From contig NZ_JACCJZ010000001.1 in assembly GCF_013425765.1 (NCBI RefSeq), forward strand, positions 1 to 64,000: a stretch of 64,000 nt of DNA, given 5' to 3'. The notes beneath the pieces were generated by a model that saw only the letters and a list, made by a program, of their open reading frames with translations, made no database searches and was not told the DNA's origin. The stretch is from Luteimonas deserti (GTDB lineage Bacteria; Pseudomonadota; Gammaproteobacteria; Xanthomonadales; Xanthomonadaceae). Shown in pieces: positions 35,738-44,784 of this stretch; the first letter of the stretch is position 1; the number at the start of each line of letters is the position of its first letter. The position numbers were made by a program, and so were the translations under genes.

Positions 35738-37291
35738 TTGAGCTCTCCCCTCCGCCACGTCGTCGTCGTCGGCGGCGGCTCTGCAGGGTGGCTGACTGCA
35801 GCGCTGCTCGCGGCCGACCACGACAGCGCCTCGCCCGACGGCCTGCGCGTCACGCTGATCGAATCACCGGACGTCCCCACGATCGGCGTGGGCGAAGGCA
35901 CCTGGCCGACGATGCGCGACACGCTGCGCCGGATCGGCGTGCGCGAGACCGACTTCGTGCGCGAGTGCGACGCCACGTTCAAGCAGGGCTCGAAGTTCGT
36001 GCGCTGGTCGAGGGACCACGCCGACGATGTCTACCACCACCCGTTCGTGCTGCCCCACGGCTTCCACGAGGGCGACGTCGTGGCCGCGTGGATGCGGCAC
36101 CCGGAGGCCGCCTTCGACCGTCTGGTGAGCATCCAGCCGCATCTGTGCGACGCCGGGCGCGCACCCAAGCAATTGCACACGCCCGAATACGCGGCGGTGG
36201 CCAACTACGCCTATCACCTCGATGCGGCGCGCCTCGGGCTGTTCCTGCGCCGGCATGCCACCGTGCGGCTCGGCGTCCGGCATGTCGCCGATCACGTCGA
36301 GGGCATCGACACGCGCGAATGCGGCGACATCGCCGGCGTGCGCACCCGCGGACACGGCCTGATCGAGGGCGACCTGTTCGTGGACTGCACCGGCATGCGG
36401 TCGCTGCTGCTCGGCCAGCATTTCGGCATCGAGCGCACGTCCTGCCGTGACGTCCTCTTCAACGATCGCGCGCTGGCCCTGCAGGTCCGGTATCCCGCCA
36501 GCGACACGCCGATCGCCTGCCAGACCGTGTCCACGGCGCAGGCCAACGGCTGGATCTGGGACATCGGGCTGTCCGCACGCCGCGGCGTCGGACACGTCTA
36601 CTCGAGCGCACACACCGACCCCGACGCCGTCGAGGCCGTCCTCCGGCGCTACGTCGACGCCACGGGCGGGGCCGGCTGCGAGGTGATCGCACAGCAGTCA
36701 CTGGCGTTCGAGCCGGGCTATCGTCGGCGCAGCTGGCACCGCAACTGCGTGGCGATCGGCCTGTCGAGCGGGTTCGTCGAGCCCCTCGAGGCCTCGTCCC
36801 TCGTCCTCGTGGAGCTGGCCGCCACCATGCTCAGCGACCAACTGCCCGCTACCCGCCCCGATGTCGACATCGTCGCCGCCCGCTTCAACGATACGTTCGC
36901 GTATCGCTGGGCGCGGGTGGTCGAGTTCCTCAAGCTGCATTACGTGCTGTCGACACGCGACGACAGCGACTACTGGCGGGACCATCGCGACCCCGCCAGC
37001 GCGCCCGCGAGGCTCGGCGAGCTGCTGGCCCTGTGGCGTCACCAGCCGCCGTCGCGCTACGACCTGCCCCGGCTGGACGAAGTGTTTCCGGCGGCCAGCT
37101 ACCAGTACATTCTCTACGGCATGGGATTCCGCCCGCAGCGGCCCGCCCGCCGTGTCCCGACGGGGCCTGCGGACCGGGCGGAACAGGCCTTCCGCGACGG
37201 GGCCGCACTGACCCGCCGGATGCTTCCCGCGCTGCCGGGCCACCGCGAGCTGATCGACCATATCCACACCCGGGGCATGTCCCCCGTCTAG
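35738..37291 (+). CDS. flavin-dependent halogenase-family protein 1
   Basis: 517 residues from TTG 35738, preferred because GGAG lies 9 nt upstream and the product begins right before the FAD motif (RHVVVVGGGSAGWLTAALL); ATG 35705 is the alternative. Landmarks of the tryptophan-halogenase family: GVGEGTWPTM, the catalytic-Lys position Lys82 in DATFKQGSKF, the NYAYHLDAARLGLFLRR block, CTGMRSLLLG, and GLSSGFVEPLEASSLVLVE. The diagnostic WxWxIP motif is altered: Trp272-Ile-Trp274-Asp-Ile276-Gly277, with Gly for Pro. The substrate is unknown. It sits 9 nt before the SapC gene in a TonB-receptor operon, not in a natural-product cluster. Members of this type from Xanthomonas have been reported to brominate indoles. 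Confidence 0.88.
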   Translation: MSSPLRHVVVVGGGSAGWLTAALLAADHDSASPDGLRVTLIESPDVPTIGVGEGTWPTMRDTLRRIGVRETDFVRECDATFKQGSKFVRWSRDHADDVYHHPFVLPHGFHEGDVVAAWMRHPEAAFDRLVSIQPHLCDAGRAPKQLHTPEYAAVANYAYHLDAARLGLFLRRHATVRLGVRHVADHVEGIDTRECGDIAGVRTRGHGLIEGDLFVDCTGMRSLLLGQHFGIERTSCRDVLFNDRALALQVRYPASDTPIACQTVSTAQANGWIWDIGLSARRGVGHVYSSAHTDPDAVEAVLRRYVDATGGAGCEVIAQQSLAFEPGYRRRSWHRNCVAIGLSSGFVEPLEASSLVLVELAATMLSDQLPATRPDVDIVAARFNDTFAYRWARVVEFLKLHYVLSTRDDSDYWRDHRDPASAPARLGELLALWRHQPPSRYDLPRLDEVFPAASYQYILYGMGFRPQRPARRVPTGPADRAEQAFRDGAALTRRMLPALPGHRELIDHIHTRGMSPV

Positions 37292-37300
37292 CGAGATCCG

Positions 37301-38008
37301 ATGTCCAGGAACGTGCAACTCAACAACGTCGACCATCGGGAATTGCGCGTCGATCCCGGCCATGGGGCGGCGCTCGGCGATGCGGTGATGTGGGCGCTCA
37401 CGTTTCCGGCGGAGTTCCGCAACGTGCAGGCCAACTATCCCATCGTCTTCGGCAAGTCGGCCGACGGTGCGTTCCAGCCATTGGCGCTGTTCGGATTCAC
37501 CGAAGGACAGAACCTGTTCCTCGATGGCGACCGTTGGGACGCCACCTACGTGCCGTTGATGATCCAGCGCCAGCCCTTCCTCATCGGCCGCGCCGGCGAC
37601 GAGATGCAAGTGCACATCGATCTCGACCATCCCCGCGTCCGCAGCGGCCGGGGTGAGCCGCTGTTCCTGCCGCACGGGGAAACCAGCGAATACCTCGAAC
37701 GCGCCAGCGCGATCCTGCACGCCCTGCACCAGGGCCTGGCCGGGACCGCACCCTTGGTGCAGGCCCTGCTGCATCACGACCTGCTGGAACCGTTCGTGCT
37801 CGACGTGCAGCTCGACGACGGCTCCGACAACAGGCTTTCGGGCTACTACACGATCAACGAGGATCGCCTGCGTCTTCTCGACGGCGACGCCTATGCTGCG
37901 CTCGGGACAGCGGGCCATCTGGAAGCGGTGTACATGATGATGGCGTCGGTGGCGCGCTTTCGCGACCTGATCGACCGGGTGAACCGTGCCGCCGCTGCAG
38001 GTCGATAA
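37301..38008 (+). CDS. SapC family protein
   Basis: 235 residues, cytosolic, no signal peptide. Blocks VQLNNVDHRELRVDPGHG, FPAEFRNVQANYPIVFGK, FQPLALFGFTEGQNLFLDGDRWDATYVP (in parts LFGFTEGQNLFLDG and WDATYVPLMIQRQPFL) and the late YYTINEDRLRLLDGD match SapC/SapC-like proteins. These are named after a Campylobacter S-layer gene but typically sit beside TonB receptors and halogenase-like genes in Caulobacter- and Xanthomonas-type bacteria. The biochemical role is unknown. It starts 9 nt after halogenase 1 and overlaps the cupin-like gene by 23 nt. Confidence 0.88.
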   Translation: MSRNVQLNNVDHRELRVDPGHGAALGDAVMWALTFPAEFRNVQANYPIVFGKSADGAFQPLALFGFTEGQNLFLDGDRWDATYVPLMIQRQPFLIGRAGDEMQVHIDLDHPRVRSGRGEPLFLPHGETSEYLERASAILHALHQGLAGTAPLVQALLHHDLLEPFVLDVQLDDGSDNRLSGYYTINEDRLRLLDGDAYAALGTAGHLEAVYMMMASVARFRDLIDRVNRAAAAGR

Positions 38009-39014
38009 GCGCATCGCCGAATGCGGCGGACTGCGCCCGGACACGATTCCGGACGCCGTGCTGCGTTCGACCACCCCGCTCGTGCTGCGCGGACTGCTCG
38101 CCGACTGGCCCGTCGTGCACGCCGCGCGGCAGTCCGGCCCGGCCGCCGCCGCCTACCTGCAGCGGTTCGAACGGCGGGGCGGGCCTCCGGTGGTGGCGAC
38201 CGTGGGGCCACCCGGGATCGACGGGCGATTCTTCTATAACGACGATTTCAGTGGTTTCAACTTCCGCCGCGAGAACGTGCCACTCGGTGTCGCGCTCAAC
38301 ACCTTGGTGAAATACATCACGGACCCGGCACCGCCGGCGATCTACATCGGCTCGACGACCATCGACACCTGGCTGCCGGGCTTCCGCGCCGAGAACGACG
38401 TGGATCTCGGCGGACGCGATGCGCTGGCCAGCATCTGGATCGGCAACCGGACCCGCATCGCCGCCCACCAGGACCTTCCGGACAATCTGGCCTGTGTCGT
38501 GGCGGGCCGGCGCCGCGCCACGCTGTTTCCGCCGCAGCAGCTCGAGAACCTCTACATCGGTCCGCTGGATCCGACGCCCGCCGGACAGGCGGTGAGCCTG
38601 GTGGACTTCGCCGAGGTCGACCATGCGAAGTTCCCGCGGTTCGCCCAGGCCGAGGCGCACGCCCAGGTGGCCGAGCTGGAGCCCGGCGATGCACTGCTGA
38701 TTCCCAGCATGTGGTGGCATCACATGGAGGCGCTGACGCCATTCAACGTGCTGGTGAACTACTGGTGGCGGCAGGCCCCGGCCTGGGCGAACACGCCGAT
38801 GGACACGCTGATGTCGGCCATCTTGAGCATCCGCGACCTGCCGGCAGGCGAACGCGAGATCTGGCGCGACGTCTTCCGCCACTACATCTTCGACTACGAC
38901 GAGCAGGCCGTCGCGGGGCACATCCCCACCGCTGCGCGCGGCGCACTGGCGCCGCTCGACGCGACACACGCGCAGGCACTCCGCACCCGCCTGCTCAAAC
39001 GCCTGAACCGCTAG
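37986..39014 (+). CDS. cupin-like (JmjC/cupin_8) domain protein
   Basis: 342 residues, GTG start overlapping the SapC gene by 23 nt. A cupin_8/JmjC-like beta-barrel fold is suggested by TPLVLRGLLADWP near residue 30, the metal pair His-x-Asp in AAHQDLPDNLACVVAG, ATLFPPQQLENLYIGP, LEPGDALLIPSMWWHHMEAL with the distal His, and NVLVNYWWR. Such proteins are Fe(II)/2-oxoglutarate-dependent oxygenases acting on protein or small-molecule side chains. The HxD...H set looks complete, so activity is plausible but the substrate is unknown. In related loci it sits, as here, between SapC and a halogenase-like gene. Confidence 0.86.
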   Translation: MPPLQVDKRIAECGGLRPDTIPDAVLRSTTPLVLRGLLADWPVVHAARQSGPAAAAYLQRFERRGGPPVVATVGPPGIDGRFFYNDDFSGFNFRRENVPLGVALNTLVKYITDPAPPAIYIGSTTIDTWLPGFRAENDVDLGGRDALASIWIGNRTRIAAHQDLPDNLACVVAGRRRATLFPPQQLENLYIGPLDPTPAGQAVSLVDFAEVDHAKFPRFAQAEAHAQVAELEPGDALLIPSMWWHHMEALTPFNVLVNYWWRQAPAWANTPMDTLMSAILSIRDLPAGEREIWRDVFRHYIFDYDEQAVAGHIPTAARGALAPLDATHAQALRTRLLKRLNR

Positions 39015-39024
39015 GAGAGTCCAA

Positions 39025-40530
39025 ATGCACGCAACCGCAGCTTCTGCGCAGGCGCCGATCCGCCGTGTCGTCATCGCGGGAGGCGGCACGGCAGGCTGGA
39101 TGGCGGCTGCGGCGCTGTCGCGCACGCTCGGCAAGGTCCTCGACGTCACACTGGTGGAGTCGGACGAGATCGGGACCATCGGGGTCGGCGAGGCCACGAT
39201 TCCGACGCTGATGACCTTCCATCGTCTGCTCGGCATCGGCGAGCAGGCGTTCATGGCGCAGACCCAGGGCACCATCAAGCTGGGGATCAACTTCGAGAGC
39301 TGGCGCGATGTCGGCCGGGACTATTTCCATTCGTTCGGCCTGACCGGAACCGACCACTGGACCGCGGGGTTCCAGCACTTCTGGATGCGCGGACGCGAGC
39401 GCGGCCTGGCGGGCGCCTACGACGACTACTGCCTTGAGCTGAAGGCCGCGATGCACGGGCGTTTCGCCCATCTGCCCAAGCGCAAGCTCAACTACGCCTA
39501 TCACCTGGACGCGTCACTGTATGCGCGCTTCCTGCGACGCTTCAGCGAGGACAATGGCGCCCGCCGTGTCGAGGGCACGATCGAGGACGTGCTGACCGAT
39601 CCGGCGACCGGCTTCATCACCGGGCTCCAGCTCGGCAACGGAACGCGCGTCGACGGGGATTTCTTCATCGACTGCACGGGGTTCCGCGCCCTGCTGATCG
39701 AGAAGACCCTCGGAGTCGGCTTCGAGGACTGGTCGCACTGGCTGTTCAACGACCGCGCCTTCGCCGTGCCGACCGCCACCGTGCGCGACGCGGTGCCGTA
39801 CACGCGCTCGATCGCTGGCGATGCGGGCTGGCAATGGCGGATTCCGTTGCAGCATCGCGTGGGCAACGGCATCGTGTATTCGAGCCGCTACATCGAAGAC
39901 GACCAGGCACGCGACACGCTGCTGTCGAGCATCGAAGGCGCGCCGCTGCGCGAGCCCTTCCCGGTGCGGTTCCGGCCCGGACAGCGCGAGCGCTGCTGGG
40001 AACGCAACTGCGTCGCCCTCGGCCTGTCGGCGAGCTTCATCGAACCGCTGGAGTCGACCACGATCCACCTGATCCAGCGCGGCATCATCCACCTGATGCA
40101 GACGTTTCCGCGGACCCTGTCGCAGCCCGACATCGACCAGTACAACATGCGCATGGCCGACGAACTGCAGCACGCGCGCGACTTCGTGATCCTCCACTTC
40201 AAGGTCACCGATCGCCAGGACACGCCGTATTGGCGCGACTGCCGCGCGATGGCGATCCCCGACTCGCTGCGGCACCGCATCGACCTGTTCCGGGAAACCG
40301 GGCGGGTGTTCCACGTCCCCACCGAGCTCTTCGCGGAAAACTCCTGGATCCAGGTGATGATGGGACAAGGCATCCATCCGCTGCAGTACCACCGGTCCGC
40401 GGATCTGATGGGGGACACGGAGCTCAAGGGCTTTCTGGACGGGATCAGCGGGGACGTCGAACGCACGCTGCGGCAGCTGCCGCCGCATATGGACTACGTG
40501 CGCAGCTACGCGCCCGCGGCAGTCTCCTGA
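39025..40530 (+). CDS. flavin-dependent halogenase-family protein 2
   Basis: 501 residues. ATG at 39025 with AGGAGAG upstream. FAD motif VVIAGGGTAGWMAAAAL (residues ~15-31); GVGEATIPTLMTFHRLLGI; catalytic-Lys position Lys85 in GTIKLGINF; CTGFRALLIEK; full WxWxIP motif Trp269-Gln-Trp271-Arg-Ile273-Pro274; ALGLSASFIEPLESTTIHLIQRG near 335. All key residues of an active flavin-dependent halogenase are present; a separate flavin reductase is not encoded nearby. It starts 10 nt after the cupin-like gene and closes the receptor 2 operon. It is a paralogue of halogenase 1, but more canonical. Confidence 0.9.
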   Translation: MHATAASAQAPIRRVVIAGGGTAGWMAAAALSRTLGKVLDVTLVESDEIGTIGVGEATIPTLMTFHRLLGIGEQAFMAQTQGTIKLGINFESWRDVGRDYFHSFGLTGTDHWTAGFQHFWMRGRERGLAGAYDDYCLELKAAMHGRFAHLPKRKLNYAYHLDASLYARFLRRFSEDNGARRVEGTIEDVLTDPATGFITGLQLGNGTRVDGDFFIDCTGFRALLIEKTLGVGFEDWSHWLFNDRAFAVPTATVRDAVPYTRSIAGDAGWQWRIPLQHRVGNGIVYSSRYIEDDQARDTLLSSIEGAPLREPFPVRFRPGQRERCWERNCVALGLSASFIEPLESTTIHLIQRGIIHLMQTFPRTLSQPDIDQYNMRMADELQHARDFVILHFKVTDRQDTPYWRDCRAMAIPDSLRHRIDLFRETGRVFHVPTELFAENSWIQVMMGQGIHPLQYHRSADLMGDTELKGFLDGISGDVERTLRQLPPHMDYVRSYAPAAVS

Positions 40531-40735
40531 TCGGCGGTTCGACAGGATCGCCGACTGCAGCGAGATGGAGACCAGGCCGCTGCATGGCGAAGGTCGGGGC
40601 CGGCTGACGATTGCTGGCAGTGACCGCGTGCCCGTGTCGATCCGGGGCGGTCCTCCGTGCGCACGATCGGCCTCCGCTGTGCACGGCTGCGCATGTCGCG
40701 CGCCAGTACGCAAGGCACCATGTCGGGTCGCGCGA

Positions 40736-41755
40736 TCAGGTGCCGGGGGCCGGGCCCGTCGAGCGACGCACCTGCAGCGCATAGGGAAGTTCGAGCGTCT
40801 CACCTGCGCCGCGGTCGCGGATCGCCTTGAGCAACTCCAGTCCGGCCAGACGTCCCATCTCCCGGCTGGGCTGGCGCACCGTGGTCAGCGAGGGATAGAT
40901 GTGGCGGGCGATGGGCATGTCGTCGAACCCGCAGACCGAGACGTCCCTGGGCACCGACAGACCACGCTCGCAGATCGCGCAGATCGCGCCTGCGGCCATG
41001 TCGTCGTTGGCGGCGAACACGGCGGTCGGCGGCTCGGGCAGATCGAGCAGGGTATTGGTCGCGTCGAATCCGGATTCGTAGAAGAACTTGCCGGCCACGA
41101 CCAGCCCGGTGTCGTAGGGCAACCCCGCCTGCCTGAGCCCGTCGCGGTAGCCGGCCAGGCGCCAGACACTCGCGCCGTGGGCCGGATGCCCCTTGATGTG
41201 CGCGATACGGCGGTGCCCGAGTGCCGCGAGATGCAGCACCACGTCGCGCGCCGCGCTGCGTTCGTCGACCACCGTGCCGATGCGCCGGTTGCGCTCCTGC
41301 GCCGAGACGCTGGCATACGGGATGTCCATCGCCTCCAGCCGTGCCAGCAGCTTCACGTCGTCGGTGATCGGCGGCGTCAGCACCACGCCGTCGAGCTGGG
41401 ACTGCACGATCAAGGTCTCGACCTTGGCCACGATGTCGCTGGCGGTGTAGTCGACCGGTGCGAGCATCAGGTTGTAGTGCTGGGACTGGCAGGCATCGAG
41501 AACGCCCAGCTCGACCTCCATCAGGTAGTTGCTGGAGGGATTGTCATAGAGCAACGCGATCAGATACGACCGGCGTCCCGCGAGCAGACGCGCCGAGGCC
41601 AGCGGCCGGTACTGGAGCTTCTCCACCGCGGCCTCCACCGCGAGCCGCGTGCGCTCCGACACGTTCGGCTCATGGTTGAGCACACGCGAAACGGTCTTCA
41701 TCGACACGCCCGCCGCTTCTGCGACATCCTCGATCCGCACCCGCATGCTGTTCAT
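40736..41755 (-). CDS. LacI-family transcriptional regulator of the locus
   Basis: 339 residues from ATG 41755 (a second ATG 3 codons upstream is possible). The N-terminal helix-turn-helix is [21 protein letters not shown] followed by the hinge ([21 protein letters not shown], written here from residues ~29-50); the periplasmic-binding-protein-like sensor domain follows ([68 protein letters not shown]). It probably binds the 14-bp TGACA-N4-TGTCA palindromes upstream of the GH3 gene and both TonB receptors. It is divergent from the GH3 gene with operator 3 between them, so it may also control itself. Confidence 0.93.
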   Translation of the reverse strand: MNSMRVRIEDVAEAAGVSMKTVSRVLNHEPNVSERTRLAVEAAVEKLQYRPLASARLLAGRRSYLIALLYDNPSSNYLMEVELGVLDACQSQHYNLMLAPVDYTASDIVAKVETLIVQSQLDGVVLTPPITDDVKLLARLEAMDIPYASVSAQERNRRIGTVVDERSAARDVVLHLAALGHRRIAHIKGHPAHGASVWRLAGYRDGLRQAGLPYDTGLVVAGKFFYESGFDATNTLLDLPEPPTAVFAANDDMAAGAICAICERGLSVPRDVSVCGFDDMPIARHIYPSLTTVRQPSREMGRLAGLELLKAIRDRGAGETLELPYALQVRRSTGPAPGT

Positions 41756-41891
41756 TCCGCCCATCCCGGTTCCGTCCCCGATTCTGCCAGACGCGTTGCT
41801 GCATGCTGTGCGGACACGTTTCCGTGCGGATTCCCGCGATGACGCTGCGCAGCAAGCGCGCACGTCCGTCCGGCGGTATGCTGCCCCACGT

Positions 41892-41920
41892 CTGACAACG
41901 CTGTCATCGCTTCGTGCGAT
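41892..41920 (+). promoter_or_regulatory. LacI-type operator 3 overlapping promoter of the GH3 gene
   Basis: TGACAACGCTGTCA (41893-41906) overlaps a -35-like CTGACA (41892-41897); a weak -10 TGCGAT follows at 41915-41920 with a 17-bp spacer. It has the same geometry as operators 1 and 2. It lies in the 217-bp divergent gap between the LacI regulator and the GH3 gene. Confidence 0.82.
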
Positions 41921-41972
41921 GCGCATCCCGACCCGCACGGCGCCCTCCGCCGCTCAGTTCCGGAGCTTTTCG

Positions 41973-44570
41973 ATGATCGATCCGTTTCTCCCCGTCCGGC
42001 GCAGCACGCGTCGTCCACTTCTGTCCGTGGCCATCGTGGCGCTGTTGCTCGGTGCGTCCGGTTGCGCACGCGACGATGCCGACGCGGCAACCGCCCCCCC
42101 CGCGTCGGCGGCCGGAACCGACATCAACGCGATCGATGCCACCCAGTGGCCGGACCCCGCCTGGCCGTTCCCCGAGGATCCGGCGCTCGAAGCCCGCATC
42201 GACGAATTGCTGGCGACGATGAGCGTCGAGGAGAAGGTCGGCCAGATCGTGCAGGGCGACATTGCGGACGTCACGCCCGAGGACGTGCGCAAGTACCGCC
42301 TGGGTTCGATCCTCGCCGGCGGCAACTCCGATCCGGGTGGCCGCTACGATGCCTCGCCCGCGGAATGGCTGGCGTTGTCGGATGCGTTCTGGGAAGCGTC
42401 GATGGACACCTCGGGCGGCGGCAAGGCCATCCCGGTGATCTTCGGCATCGATGCCGTGCACGGCCAGAGCAACATCGTCGGCGCGACCCTGTTTCCGCAC
42501 AACATCGGCCTGGGCGCGACGCGCAATGCCGAACTGATGCGTGAGATCGGCCGCGTGACCGCGATCGAGACCCGCGTGACCGGCATGGAATGGGCCTTCG
42601 CGCCGACCGTCGCCGTGCCGCAGGACGACCGCTGGGGCCGCACCTACGAGGGCTATTCCGAATCGCCGGATGTGGTCGCCGCGTTCGCACCGGCCGTGGT
42701 CGAAGGCATGCAGGGCAAGGCGGGCGCGCCGGATTTCCTCAACGACCACCACGTGATGGTGTCGGTGAAGCACTACCTCGGCGACGGCGGCACGGTCGGC
42801 GGCAAGGACCAGGGCGACACCCAGGTCACCGAAGCGCAGCTGCGCGACATCCACAACGCGGGCTATCCGCCGGCGATCGCCGCGGGCGCGCAGGCGGTGA
42901 TGGCCTCGTTCAACAGCATCCACGGCCAGCGCATGCACGGGCACAAGGCCCTGCTGACCGACGTGCTCAAGGGCCGCATGAACTTTGGCGGCTTCATCGT
43001 CGGCGACTGGAACGGCCACGGCCAGTTGCCGGGCTGCACGACCACCGATTGCGCGGCGACTTTCAACGCCGGTCTCGACATGGCGATGGCGCCCGACAGC
43101 TGGCGGGGCCTGTTTGATAGCACGGTCAAGCACGTGCAGTCGGGTGAGATTCCGATGGAACGCCTCGACGATGCCGTGCGTCGCATCCTGCGGGTGAAAT
43201 TCCGCATGGGCCTGTTCGACGCGCCCAGGCCGTCGGCGCGTGCGCTCGGCGGCAAGTTCGAACTGCTCGGCGCACCGGAACACCGCGAAGTCGCGCGCCG
43301 CGCGGTGCGTGAATCACTGGTGCTGCTGAAGAACCAGGACGGCATCCTGCCGCTGGCCGCGAACCAGAACGTGCTGGTGGCCGGTGACGGCGCCGACGAC
43401 ATGGGCAAGCAGTCCGGCGGCTGGACGCTGAACTGGCAGGGCACCGGCACCAAGCGCGCCGACTACCCCAACGGCGACACCATCTGGGACGGCATCCGCG
43501 CCCAGGTCACGGCCGCGGGCGGCACCGCGCAACTCGCCGTCGATGGCCGCTACCGGCAGAAGCCGGACGTGGCGATCGTCGTGTTCGGCGAGGATCCGTA
43601 TGCCGAATTCCTTGGCGACCTGCCGAACCTGCTGTACAAGCCCGGCGACGATGCCGACCTGGAACTCGTCAAGCGCCTGCGCGCCGAGGGCATTCCGGTG
43701 GTGTCGGTCTTCATCAGCGGCCGTCCGCTGTGGGTCAACCGCGAGATCAACGCCTCCAACGCCTTCGTCGCCGCCTGGCTCCCGGGCTCGGAAGGTGCGG
43801 GCATCGCCGACGTGCTGCTGCGCGGCGCCGATGGCCAGCCGCAGCACGATTTCAAGGGCAAGCTGAGCTTCTCGTGGCCGCGCCGCGCCGACCAGTACGT
43901 CAACAACGTCGGCATGGACGGCTACGACCCGCTGTTCGCCTTCGGCCACGGCCTGACCTACGCCGATGCCGGCAACCTCGACGCCCTGCCGGAAGACGCC
44001 GGCGTCAGTGCAGAGGACGGCCAGGACGCGGGCTATTTCGCCAAGGGCGTGCCCGGCCCCGGCATCCGCCTCGTCGTCACCGGCGCCGACGGGCGCGGTG
44101 CCGATGTGCTGCATCCGCGCGTCGTCACGCCGGACGGCACGCTGAGCCTCGCCGCGGTCGACTACCAGACCCAGGAAGGTGGGCGCCTGCTGACCTGGAC
44201 CGGCGATGCCACCGCCGAGCTGCTGTCGCACTCGCCGGCCGACCTGAGCCGCGAGACCAACGGCGATTCGCTGCTGCTGGTCACCCTGCGTGTCGACGCT
44301 GTCCCCGCGACTGGCGACGTCATGCTGTCGGCCGGCTGCGGCGACGACTGCACAGGTGCGCTGCCGGTGCGCGAATGGCTGGCGACGCTGCCGCGCAACG
44401 AGTGGGTGACCGCCGGCATTCCCCTCAAGTGCCTGACCGCCGCAGGCCTCGACGCGACGCGCGTCAGCACGCCGTTCGCACTCCGCGCGCCGGCCGGCCT
44501 GACCCTGGGCCTGGCCGAGGTCCGCATCGGTACCGACGCCACGCACAGGCTCGATTGCAAGACGCAGTAA
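41973..44570 (+). CDS. GH3 beta-glucosidase / exo-beta-glucanase lipoprotein
   Basis: 865 residues from ATG 41973 (CGGAGC upstream). The signal peptide ends in a lipobox (GASGC), so it is a predicted lipoprotein of the cell envelope. The GH3 N-terminal barrel has SVEEKVGQIVQGDI, GIDAVHGQSNI, VTGMEWAFAPTVAVPQDDRWGRTYEG, VSVKHYLGDG and the nucleophile Asp345 in FIVGDWNGH. The GH3 C-terminal domain has RESLVLLKNQDGILPL, SGGWTLNWQG and AAWLPGSEGAGIADVL. A third domain of ~200 residues (from ~660) resembles the ExoP-type galactose-binding-like end. It should release glucose from beta-glucans or cello/laminari-oligosaccharides at the cell surface for receptors and symporter. Confidence 0.94.
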   Translation: MIDPFLPVRRSTRRPLLSVAIVALLLGASGCARDDADAATAPPASAAGTDINAIDATQWPDPAWPFPEDPALEARIDELLATMSVEEKVGQIVQGDIADVTPEDVRKYRLGSILAGGNSDPGGRYDASPAEWLALSDAFWEASMDTSGGGKAIPVIFGIDAVHGQSNIVGATLFPHNIGLGATRNAELMREIGRVTAIETRVTGMEWAFAPTVAVPQDDRWGRTYEGYSESPDVVAAFAPAVVEGMQGKAGAPDFLNDHHVMVSVKHYLGDGGTVGGKDQGDTQVTEAQLRDIHNAGYPPAIAAGAQAVMASFNSIHGQRMHGHKALLTDVLKGRMNFGGFIVGDWNGHGQLPGCTTTDCAATFNAGLDMAMAPDSWRGLFDSTVKHVQSGEIPMERLDDAVRRILRVKFRMGLFDAPRPSARALGGKFELLGAPEHREVARRAVRESLVLLKNQDGILPLAANQNVLVAGDGADDMGKQSGGWTLNWQGTGTKRADYPNGDTIWDGIRAQVTAAGGTAQLAVDGRYRQKPDVAIVVFGEDPYAEFLGDLPNLLYKPGDDADLELVKRLRAEGIPVVSVFISGRPLWVNREINASNAFVAAWLPGSEGAGIADVLLRGADGQPQHDFKGKLSFSWPRRADQYVNNVGMDGYDPLFAFGHGLTYADAGNLDALPEDAGVSAEDGQDAGYFAKGVPGPGIRLVVTGADGRGADVLHPRVVTPDGTLSLAAVDYQTQEGGRLLTWTGDATAELLSHSPADLSRETNGDSLLLVTLRVDAVPATGDVMLSAGCGDDCTGALPVREWLATLPRNEWVTAGIPLKCLTAAGLDATRVSTPFALRAPAGLTLGLAEVRIGTDATHRLDCKTQ

Positions 44571-44608
44571 GGGTCTGCCCACGGCCGCGTCCACAGGATG
44601 CGGCTCAC

Positions 44609-44669
44609 GGGCTCCGGCTTCGCACCGGAGCCCGGATCGAACGCAACGCCGCCCTCGAGGCGGCGTTGC
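44609..44669 (+). terminator. two tandem hairpins after the GH3 gene
   Basis: GGGCTCCGG/CCGGAGCCC (44609-44633, 7-nt loop) and GCAACGCCGCC/GGCGGCGTTGC (44643-44669, 5-nt loop) lie 39-99 bp after the stop. Neither is followed by a proper T-run; they may act as Rho-assisted or stabilising 3' ends. Confidence 0.5.
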
Positions 44670-44784
44670 CGTTCCAGGGTGAGCGCGGTCTTCACCACCG
44701 CAACGCAGCGTGCGCCACGTATCCACGTCGCCCTACGGCCGCGCGCCTAGACTCGATGCACCTGTCCCGCGGAGCGTCCTTCCC

